NCBI GenBank assembly: GCA_947630205.1
Contig: CANRGW010000087.1
Coordinates: forward strand, 1 to 5,354
DNA length: 5,354 bases
Source: an uncultured Bacilli bacterium
Lineage (GTDB): Bacteria > Bacillota_I > Bacilli_A > RF39 > UBA660
Direction of reading: 5' to 3'
Both the position numbers and the translations under genes were made by a program. Position 1 is the first letter of the stretch. Every line of letters starts with the position of its first letter. The notes beneath the pieces are model-generated. The model saw only the letters and a program-made list of their open reading frames with translations. It did not search any database and was not told the DNA's origin. Below, piece by piece: positions 1 to 5,274 of this stretch.

Positions 1-304
1 GTTTAGTTGTATCAACATTATTCGTTATAATGATATTACTTGTTTGTAAAACCCCATTAGAGTCAATTGCATAATAACCTGGTTCTTCAAAATCTTCTCC
101 GACTTCTAGATTTATAGTTCGATTTCCAAATAATGTTAAAGTTGTTGTTACTATTTCTTCTTCCGTATTTCCTTCTTCTTTTTTATTAATAACATTAAAT
201 AGCAAAAAACATAACAAAACAATAACAAGTAATATAACAAAAATAATTACCATATCTTTATTATCATATATTATTTCAATTAAATCTTTCTTTCTTTTAC
301 TCAT
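1..304 (-). CDS. Partial membrane-anchored protein with extracellular Ig-like domain (3' end outside window)
   Basis: The reading frame opens with ATG at 304-302 and stays open to base 1, giving 101 residues with the C-terminus missing. The N-terminus is basic (MSKRKKDLIE). A strong hydrophobic segment covers about residues 18-39 (MVIIFVILLVIVLLCFLLF), then an acidic, Thr-rich linker at about 41-55. This predicts an N-in, C-out anchored protein. From about residue 56 the sequence (LTLFGNRTINLEVGEDFEEPGYYAIDSNG up to NNVDTTK, with breaks) follows the start of bacterial Ig-like domains of the DUF5011/Big_3 kind: a beta strand, then an 'EVGE.F..PG..A.D..G' pattern and a 'VDT.K' strand before the usual 'PGTY'. 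AGAGGA lies just upstream at 308-313, with short spacing. The gene follows valS after a terminator, so it probably has its own promoter. Domain family is inferred from pattern only; specific function is unknown. Confidence 0.8.
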   Translation of the reverse strand, partial: MSKRKKDLIEIIYDNKDMVIIFVILLVIVLLCFLLFNVINKKEEGNTEEEIVTTTLTLFGNRTINLEVGEDFEEPGYYAIDSNGVLQTSNIIITNNVDTTK

Positions 305-354
305 ATTTCCTCTTTTACTCCCAAAACCTATTATCAACTATTTTAACTAAAATA

Positions 355-383
355 ATTTTAATATATTTTTCAAAATATTACAA
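355..383 (-). promoter_or_regulatory. Candidate sigma-A promoter for the Ig-like membrane protein
   Basis: On the minus strand, TTGTAA (378-383) and TAAAAT (355-360) are separated by exactly 17 bases. The -10 box matches the TATAAT consensus at 5 of 6 positions. It lies just beyond the valS terminator and about 50 bases before the start codon at 304, which is where a promoter is needed. The stretch is extremely AT-rich, so chance matches are easy. Confidence 0.45.
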
Positions 384-385
384 GT

Positions 386-416
386 AAAAAAAGACATATT
401 ATTTGATTAATATGCC
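386..416 (-). terminator. Intrinsic terminator of valS
   Basis: Read on the minus strand, GGCATATTA (416-408) pairs with TAATATGTC (401-393) over 9 pairs including one G-U, with a 6-base loop, and is followed by seven U (392-386). The first G of the stem is the last base of the valS TAG stop codon, so there is no spacer between gene end and terminator. It separates valS from the gene starting at 304. Confidence 0.88.
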
Positions 417-2941
417 TACTTACTTAATTTTTCAAGTAATTCTTTTTCACTTGCTAATTTTTCTTTCTCACTTGCAACTAATTCTTTTGGAGCCTTGTTT
501 AAATAACCTTGATTAGATAGTAACTTTTCTCGTCTTGCAATACTATTTTTTAAATTCTCAATTTGTTTTTCTTGTAATAAAATATCTTCTTTCGTTAAAA
601 CTTTTTCATAATATAAATCAAGTGTATAGTAATTATTAGTTACATTATATTTAGTAATTGCAAGTTCTTCATCTACTATATGTTCTTCTAATTTTAACAT
701 TTTAATAATTATTTCTGGAAAATCACTTCTTAATTTTACTTTATAAGAAGCACCTACATTGTTTTCTTGTTTAATATTTCTAAATACTTTAATAAATTCA
801 ATTATATGTTCAACTTCCATTTCCTCTTCATAAAGATATTTTTTACTATACTTAGGATACTTACTTATCATTATATTAGTAGCATCTTTAAATGGTAACT
901 TATCATAAATTTCATCTGTTACAAAAGGCATAAAAGGATGAAGCATTTTTAAAATATTTACAAGAACAAAATATAAAGTTGACTTCGTAGAATTTAAATC
1001 TAAACTAAATTTAGCAAATTCAATATAAGTATCACAGAAATCATTCCAAATAAAACTATATAAAGAATTAGCCGCATTATTAAATTCATATTTATCCATA
1101 AATTTTGTTACTTCTTTAATAACTTTATTTAATTTTGAAATAATCCATTTATCTTCTTTACTTAAATTATCTAACTTATAATCTTTCTCCGTGAAACTTT
1201 CTATATTTAAAAGACAAAATCTGGAAGCATTCCAAAGTTTGTTGATATAATTCCAAGTTGCTTTTACTTTTTCTGTATCATATCTTAAATCCGTTCCAAG
1301 ACTTGTTGAAGTTACTAAGTAATAACGAAGAGCATCAGCACCATATTCTTCTATAACATCCATTGGATCTATACCATTACCTAAAGATTTACTCATCTTT
1401 CGTCCTTCTTTATCTCGAATAAGTCCATGAATTAAACATTCTTTAAAAGGACGTTCTTTCATAAATTCTAAACCTTGAAAAGTCATTCTATTTACCCAAA
1501 AAGGAATAATATCATAACCAGTTACTAAAACATCATTAGGATAATATCTTTTTAATAAATCGGTAGAATTTGGAAAACCTAAAGTTGAAAAAGGCCATAA
1601 AGCACTTGAAAACCAGGTATCTAGTACATCTTCATCTTGCTTCCAACCATCTCCCTTAGGAGGAACTGTACCAACATAAATTTCATCATCTTTATACCAA
1701 CAAGGAATACGATGTCCCCACCATATTTGTCTTGAAATACACCAATCATAAGTAATAGTCATCCAGTGGTTCATGATTTTTTCAAAACGTTTAGGCACAA
1801 AATTAACTTTAGTATTTTTATTCTTTTGATTTTCTAAAACCTTATCAGCCAAAGGCCGCATTTTAACAAACCATTGTTTAGATAAATAAGGTTCTACCAT
1901 AACATCTGTTCTTTCAGAATGGCCAACCGAATGTACCATTTCTTCAATTTTAAGTAGAAGTCCTGCTGCTTCTAAATCTTTAACTAACGCCTTACGACAA
2001 GAAAATCTATCCATTCCGGCATACTGTAAAGCATTTTCATTCATTGTTCCATCAGGATTAATAACCACAATTCTTTTTAAGTTATGACGTAGTCCTACTT
2101 CAAAATCATTAGGGTCATGAGCCGGCGTTATTTTAACAACACCAGTTCCAAATTCAGGGTCAGCATGCATATCAGCAACAACAGGTATTTTTTTATTTAC
2201 AATTGGTAAGATAACATTTTTACCAATATACTTCTTATATCTTTCATCTTCCGGATTAACGGCAACGGCTGTATCGCCAAATAAAGTTTCCGGACGTGTT
2301 GTTGCAACTTCTAAATACTCATCACTATCTTCAAGATAATATTTTAAATGATAAAAAGCACCTTTAACATCTTTATAAATAACTTCTTCATTAGAAAGAG
2401 CCGTCATAGCCTCGGGATCCCAATTAATAATTCTTTCTCCTCGATAAATTAAACCTTTATTATATAAGGTAACAAAAACATGTTTAACTGCCTCAGATAA
2501 CCCATCATCTAAAGTAAATCTTTCCTTAGAATAATCAAGAGATAAACCAAGTTTAGCCCATTGGTCATGAATATTTAAAGCATATTCTTCTTTCCATTGC
2601 CAAGCAATTTTTAACCATTCTTCTCGTGTCATTTCCCTTGGATTTATACCTTCTGACTTTAATTTTTTATCAATTTTAGCCTGCGTTGCAATTCCTGCAT
2701 GATCCATTCCTGGAAGCCACAAAGTATCATAACCTTGCATTCTTTTATAACGAATAATTGTATCTTGAATACCCGTATCCCAAGCATGACCTAAATGTAA
2801 TTTACCTGTTACATTAGGAGGGGGAATAACAATACAAAAGGGTTTCTTAGTTAAATCTCCACTTTTAAAATAACCACCCTCAAGCCATTTTTCATATTTA
2901 CCTTCTTCAACCATTAAATGATTATATTTCGTACTTAACAT
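416..2941 (-). CDS. valS: Valyl-tRNA synthetase
   Basis: Cytoplasmic class Ia aminoacyl-tRNA synthetase that charges tRNA-Val with valine using ATP. The 841-residue product is complete, a little shorter than the usual 860-950. Visible landmarks in order: PPPNVTGKLHLGHAWD at about 40-55, with the HIGH-type motif HLGH at 49-52; WLPGMDHAGIATQ (75-87); the CP1 editing domain, with TTRPETLFGDTAVAVNP (214-230) and ITPAHDPNDFEVG (271-283), which clears mischarged Thr-tRNA-Val in this family; DWCISRQIWWGHRIP (399-413); DVLDTWFSSALWPFSTLGFP (438-457); the catalytic KMSKS loop at 515-519; an anticodon-binding helical region at about 590-720; and a Lys/Glu-rich coiled-coil tRNA-binding arm at about 780-841. 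The start is fixed by AAGGAGG four bases upstream and by LSTKYNHL matching the family N-terminus; Met10 is the only rival. Expression is controlled by the upstream valine T-box. A terminator begins at the stop codon. Confidence 0.98.
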   Translation of the reverse strand: MLSTKYNHLMVEEGKYEKWLEGGYFKSGDLTKKPFCIVIPPPNVTGKLHLGHAWDTGIQDTIIRYKRMQGYDTLWLPGMDHAGIATQAKIDKKLKSEGINPREMTREEWLKIAWQWKEEYALNIHDQWAKLGLSLDYSKERFTLDDGLSEAVKHVFVTLYNKGLIYRGERIINWDPEAMTALSNEEVIYKDVKGAFYHLKYYLEDSDEYLEVATTRPETLFGDTAVAVNPEDERYKKYIGKNVILPIVNKKIPVVADMHADPEFGTGVVKITPAHDPNDFEVGLRHNLKRIVVINPDGTMNENALQYAGMDRFSCRKALVKDLEAAGLLLKIEEMVHSVGHSERTDVMVEPYLSKQWFVKMRPLADKVLENQKNKNTKVNFVPKRFEKIMNHWMTITYDWCISRQIWWGHRIPCWYKDDEIYVGTVPPKGDGWKQDEDVLDTWFSSALWPFSTLGFPNSTDLLKRYYPNDVLVTGYDIIPFWVNRMTFQGLEFMKERPFKECLIHGLIRDKEGRKMSKSLGNGIDPMDVIEEYGADALRYYLVTSTSLGTDLRYDTEKVKATWNYINKLWNASRFCLLNIESFTEKDYKLDNLSKEDKWIISKLNKVIKEVTKFMDKYEFNNAANSLYSFIWNDFCDTYIEFAKFSLDLNSTKSTLYFVLVNILKMLHPFMPFVTDEIYDKLPFKDATNIMISKYPKYSKKYLYEEEMEVEHIIEFIKVFRNIKQENNVGASYKVKLRSDFPEIIIKMLKLEEHIVDEELAITKYNVTNNYYTLDLYYEKVLTKEDILLQEKQIENLKNSIARREKLLSNQGYLNKAPKELVASEKEKLASEKELLEKLSK

Positions 2942-2945
2942 AAAT

Positions 2946-2952
2946 CCTCCTT
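2946..2952 (-). promoter_or_regulatory. Strong ribosome binding site of valS
   Basis: AAGGAGG on the minus strand ends four bases before the ATG at 2941-2939. This near-perfect anti-16S match favours that start over the in-frame ATG ten codons in. It lies just after the U-tract of the T-box terminator, so it is only transcribed when the terminator is bypassed. Confidence 0.85.
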
Positions 2953-2956
2953 AAAA

Positions 2957-2987
2957 TAAAAAAGACTTCATCCCAAAGGACGAAATC
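2957..2987 (-). terminator. T-box riboswitch terminator hairpin
   Basis: On the minus strand GATTTCGTCC (2987-2978) pairs with GGATGAAGTC (2973-2964) over ten pairs, two of them G-U, with a 4-base loop, followed by six U (2963-2958). The 5' arm overlaps the 3' part of the antiterminator (the CGTCCTT strand), which is the expected switch: charged tRNA-Val lets this hairpin form and stops transcription before valS. Confidence 0.92.
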
Positions 2988-3169
2988 TCGTGGTACCACC
3001 TTAATTTGTAATTAAAATTACCTTAAAATCTTAATGCGATTAACATTATATCTTACTAAATTCAGATACACTCCTCAATTGCTACCTTCTATTATTCAAA
3101 ATATTAGTTCGCACCAATCACTAACTCTCTTAAAATTCAAATAATATACTCCTCAATTTCATTGGATTT
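2957..3169 (-). ncRNA. Valine-specific T-box riboswitch (valS leader)
   Basis: This untranslated leader senses uncharged tRNA-Val and lets transcription continue into valS. The T-box sequence AAGGTGGTACCACGAG (3002-2987) is close to the family consensus AGGGTGGTACCGCG. Its bulge UGGU (2998-2995) complements the ACCA end expected for tRNA-Val with discriminator A. Stem I is readable: lower stem AAUUG with CAAUU, middle stem UAUUAUUU with GAAUAAUA, an AGAGAG bulge strand, and terminal stem UUAGU/ACUAA closing a loop with the conserved GGUG. The specifier loop has AGUA on its 5' side and GAAGGUAG on its 3' side, placing the specifier codon GUA (Val) at 3085-3083, followed by a purine. A small hairpin at about 3042-3026 (UAAUG...CAUUA) fits stem III. 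The terminator and valS RBS follow. The 5' end is estimated from the promoter. Confidence 0.95.
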
Positions 3170-3174
3170 ACTAC

Positions 3175-3203
3175 ATATTACCATAATTTATAGAAAAATG
3201 CAA
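3175..3203 (-). promoter_or_regulatory. Candidate promoter of the T-box-valS transcript
   Basis: On the minus strand TTGCAT (3203-3198) and TAATAT (3180-3175) are separated by 17 bases. A start about seven bases after the -10 box falls just before stem I of the T-box. The -35 box is weak (3 of 6) and the -10 box moderate (4 of 6). It begins five bases after the stop codon of the upstream surface-protein gene. Confidence 0.55.
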
Positions 3204-3207
3204 ACAT

Positions 3208-4902
3208 TTATTCGAATATTTCATATGGACTTTCAGCAGTTCCATCTCCATCACCTACCAATGATATTTGGGATGATAGATTAAGGACTGGCCGAACGCC
3301 GCTGCCGCCATGAACGCCGGAGCTGTACATACCTCCGCTGGAAGTGCCCCAGACAGCCACACTGCCAGAACTGTTATACACAGGGGAAAGCAACCATGAA
3401 TATTTACTACTTGCATTTGTCATTGTATTAAACATCCATGATGTTTTATTTATTGCTGTATCCTCAAATCCATCTGTTGAACTAGTAGCATATAAAGGTT
3501 TACTCCAATTCGTATTTATTGCACTAAATCCATAATCACTTGGATACATTAAACTTACTTTTCCTGTCCATGTTGCATCATTTCCGGCCCATACTTGACA
3601 TCCTATACTACTTGCTATCGCTGATGCACTTGTATTTCCAACTGGACCTTTTCCGTTACAACTTTCGACATCTCGTTCTCTTGCATATGATTGTAATGGT
3701 GTGTCATATGGACTACTTGCACGTGCTGTTCCTAAATAATGTTTTACTGATACTAGTTTATTTTTCACATCACCTGATAATTTTGTCAAATATCCATCTG
3801 CCGTTTCTGTATCATTCAACCAATATTGCAATCCAGCATCTGGCCAATTGTTTTTTTCTAATGAACTATCATCATGAGGTTCTAATCTATTCCAAAATCC
3901 CTCCTGCATAGATGTTGAAGTATTTATTTTATATTTCTGTTGATTGCTTGCTGTATAATATTCTGGCATTTTTTCTGTTGGTAATAAGTCATCTCTTACT
4001 ATCTTGACATATTGTCCAACTTCATAATCTTCAAATATTCCAATTATTCTCCATAATTCGTTAGAATTATTATTATCTTTTAAATATATATAATTGTTTA
4101 CTTCTGGTCCTGAATATCTGTATTCTATCTTTTTTCCTCTACATGCTTCTACACTTGCACATTTTGTTACATTATTTTTATCAGTTACATCTAAAGCTAT
4201 TATTTCTTTTCCATCAGTCGTATAGGCTTTACCTAATATTGTTGTTATCAAACTTCCTGTTTGTGATTTTTCTGGTTCTAATGACTTTTCATTAAAATCA
4301 CCTTTGACATTTACCTTTACACTTGCATAAACGTTTTCATTCCACTCAGCTGTTGTATAATCCCCATTATCTCCTATTACGGTGTCGTTACTTATCCACA
4401 TATATAATTTATATGTTATTTTGGTTTCTTCTGTTGTATTTTTATCTATTTTATTTACCCATATTTTCTTATTATTTATTTCATCATAACTTACTCCATC
4501 TAATACTTTTGTATCAACTCCATCATTTCCTACTTTTTCAAATAGAGTAAACTTCAATAAACTATCTCTTATTCTGGTGTCTCTTCCTGCGGGTTGATCA
4601 CCATATACTAAATCTATTTCATACCAGATATCTTTTTCTGTATAAGTATTTTTCCCTTCAATTGTAAATTCAAAATATTCTTTTGGGTCATATGTTTCAC
4701 TAGGGATTGCATTATCTATATTTATTCCCGTATTTTGTCCTTTATAATGCATATAGATATCTCCTGCTATTAAACTACTACTTTCACTTGACCGTCTATA
4801 ACTAAAGAATGCATATGCTGTTCCTAATGTTACGGCTATTATTGCTATTGTTACTGCAACTATTATTGATATTTTACTTTTTTTATTATTTTTATTTTCC
4901 AT
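3208..4902 (-). CDS. Secreted/surface protein: SipW-type signal, TasA-like N-domain, DUF6273-like C-domain
   Basis: 564 residues, complete, starting at ATG 4902-4900 with AGAGAGGA (4916-4909) six bases upstream. The N-terminus has a Lys-rich start, a hydrophobic stretch (about 11-26) and GTAYA-FFS, with likely cleavage after Ala31. This resembles TasA/camelysin (CalY) substrates of SipW-type signal peptidases. Residues about 45-200 look like a beta-rich ectodomain (AGDIYMHY, YFEFTIEGKNTY, KITYKLYMWI). Residues about 265-562 follow the DUF6273-type pattern: NYIYLKDNN...ELWRIIGIFED (270-292), WPDAGLQYWLND (353-364), SLMYPSDYGFSAIN (450-463), SWLLSP (502-507), GVRPVLNL (535-542) and a GDGT..SPYEI end. 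Four cysteines (248, 254, 415, 435) could form two disulfides. No sortase motif or C-terminal membrane segment is seen, so anchoring is unclear; the signal might instead be an uncleaved anchor. Ligand and function are unknown. The codons for residues 505-538 are abnormally GC-rich. Family placement is from memory of patterns. Confidence 0.87.
   Translation of the reverse strand: MENKNNKKSKISIIVAVTIAIIAVTLGTAYAFFSYRRSSESSSLIAGDIYMHYKGQNTGINIDNAIPSETYDPKEYFEFTIEGKNTYTEKDIWYEIDLVYGDQPAGRDTRIRDSLLKFTLFEKVGNDGVDTKVLDGVSYDEINNKKIWVNKIDKNTTEETKITYKLYMWISNDTVIGDNGDYTTAEWNENVYASVKVNVKGDFNEKSLEPEKSQTGSLITTILGKAYTTDGKEIIALDVTDKNNVTKCASVEACRGKKIEYRYSGPEVNNYIYLKDNNNSNELWRIIGIFEDYEVGQYVKIVRDDLLPTEKMPEYYTASNQQKYKINTSTSMQEGFWNRLEPHDDSSLEKNNWPDAGLQYWLNDTETADGYLTKLSGDVKNKLVSVKHYLGTARASSPYDTPLQSYARERDVESCNGKGPVGNTSASAIASSIGCQVWAGNDATWTGKVSLMYPSDYGFSAINTNWSKPLYATSSTDGFEDTAINKTSWMFNTMTNASSKYSWLLSPVYNSSGSVAVWGTSSGGMYSSGVHGGSGVRPVLNLSSQISLVGDGDGTAESPYEIFE
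3291..3390 (-). other. GC-rich cassette within the DUF6273-like domain (candidate variable region)
   Basis: Direct count gives 61 G or C in 100 bases here, and 47 of 70 at 3291-3360, against 31 of 100 in the next block (3391-3490). It codes for residues 505-538, rich in Gly, Ser, Val and Tyr, between the conserved SWLLSP and VRPVLNL motifs. Nearly all codons end in C or T (GGC, AGC, TCC, GTT, GTC), unlike the A/T-ending codons elsewhere in the gene. The position corresponds to the most variable-looking loop of this family. No second copy is seen in the window. Confidence 0.6.
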
Positions 4903-4940
4903 ACTTCATCCTCTCTTTCTATTTTTTTTAATTTCCTTTA

Positions 4941-4967
4941 ATGTCTTTTTTCAACACAAAAAGACAT
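4941..4967 (-). other. Alternative hairpin overlapping the leader terminator
   Basis: On the plus strand ATGTCTTTTT (4941-4950) and AAAAAGACAT (4958-4967) are perfect 10-base complements around a 7-base loop. The second arm is also one side of the larger hairpin at 4961-5008, so the two structures exclude each other in RNA from either strand. Confidence 0.6.
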
Positions 4968-5008
4968 ATAAAAATCTAGTATCCTTGATACTATTTTCTA
5001 TATGTCTT
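4956..5008 (-). terminator. Long hairpin with U-tract in the surface-protein leader (attenuator or terminator)
   Basis: AAGACATATA (4961-4970) pairs with TATATGTCTT (4999-5008), and an inner TAGTATC (4977-4983) pairs with GATACTA (4987-4993) around a 3-base loop. The A4/T4 between them can also pair with small bulges, giving a near-perfect 48-base palindrome. On the minus strand the hairpin runs into five U; on the plus strand it is followed by T6AT6 (5012-5024). It lies about 54 bases before the surface-protein ATG. No plus-strand gene ends here, so a leader attenuator or the terminator of an upstream minus-strand transcript are the options. Confidence 0.65.
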
Positions 5009-5056
5009 AAGTTTTTTATTTTTTGAATATTTTTAGGTAATAACTTTTCTAAATTA

Positions 5057-5064
5057 CCCCCCCC
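5057..5064. repeat. C8/G8 homopolymer tract
   Basis: Eight consecutive C on the plus strand (G8 in the surface-protein leader RNA). Such a run is rare in DNA this AT-rich. Tracts of this length are common slipped-strand hotspots in contingency loci. Confidence 0.9.
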
Positions 5065-5155
5065 GTAGTTGACTTAGAGTTAACATATTTTAATATCATC
5101 ATACTCAATCATTACCTTTCCGAGAAACCTTCTTTTGTCCCTCTATTCTGTTTTT

Positions 5156-5184
5156 ATTATATTTCATTTATTTTTACTTTTCAA
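5156..5184 (-). promoter_or_regulatory. Sigma-A promoter of the surface-protein transcript
   Basis: On the minus strand TTGAAA (5184-5179) and TATAAT (5161-5156) are separated by exactly 17 bases. Matches are 5 of 6 and 6 of 6. A start at the A near 5149 would give a leader of about 247 bases. The -35 box lies within an inverted repeat, TTTTCAAG/CTTGAAAA (5179-5199 region), which could be an operator. Confidence 0.72.
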
Positions 5185-5205
5185 GTATTTTCTTGAAAAA
5201 AAATA

Positions 5206-5232
5206 CAAGTTAGTTTTATTATACCTAACTTG
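5206..5232. repeat. Inverted repeat enclosing a TATAAT box (candidate operator)
   Basis: CAAGTTAG (5206-5213) and CTAACTTG (5225-5232) are perfect 8-base inverted repeats with an 11-base centre. The centre holds TATAAT on the minus strand (5223-5218). A dimeric repressor bound here would cover the -10 element. The nearest TTGACA is 21 bases away, longer than the normal spacer. Confidence 0.6.
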
Positions 5233-5244
5233 CATGTTGGACTT

Positions 5245-5274
5245 TGTCAATTTTTGTCAATCCATATTGTCAAT
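5245..5274 (-). repeat. Three direct repeats of ATTGACA
   Basis: ATTGACA occurs at 5274-5268, 5261-5255 and 5251-5245 on the minus strand, at steps of 13 and 10 bases. Each contains a perfect -35 hexamer, but none has a -10 box at 16-18 bases. They may be regulator sites, with the third possibly serving as a -35 for the TATAAT at 5223-5218. Confidence 0.55.

Larger units (their letters stand above)
4903..5149 (-). promoter_or_regulatory. Long structured 5' leader of the surface-protein gene
   Basis: From the predicted start near 5149 to the ATG at 4902 the RNA would carry about 247 untranslated bases. It holds, in order, a UUUC/GAAA mini-hairpin at about 5130-5117, a GGUAAU copy (5116-5111), the G8 tract, a second GGUAAU (5058-5053) that can pair with AUUACC (5041-5036), a long terminator-like hairpin, and an overlapping second hairpin. 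It does not match any riboswitch class I know. No long reading frame is present. Confidence 0.5.

Noticed and set aside
3344..3911. Open frames on the plus strand opposite the surface-protein gene (3344-3535 and 3540-3911)
   Set aside because: They are antisense shadows of a well-supported coding region, with no ribosome site, no family resemblance and hydrophobic low-complexity translations typical of the reverse strand of AT-rich genes.
4323..4550. Plus-strand open frame of 75 codons
   Set aside because: Antisense to the surface-protein N-domain; Leu/Tyr/His-rich translation with no start signals.
5065..5100. MerR-type promoter on the plus strand (TTGACTTAGAGTTAAC, then TATCAT 19 bases after TTGACT)
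   Set aside because: The left half resembles MerR-family operators, but the expected mirror half CTCTAAG is missing and no plus-strand gene follows in the window.
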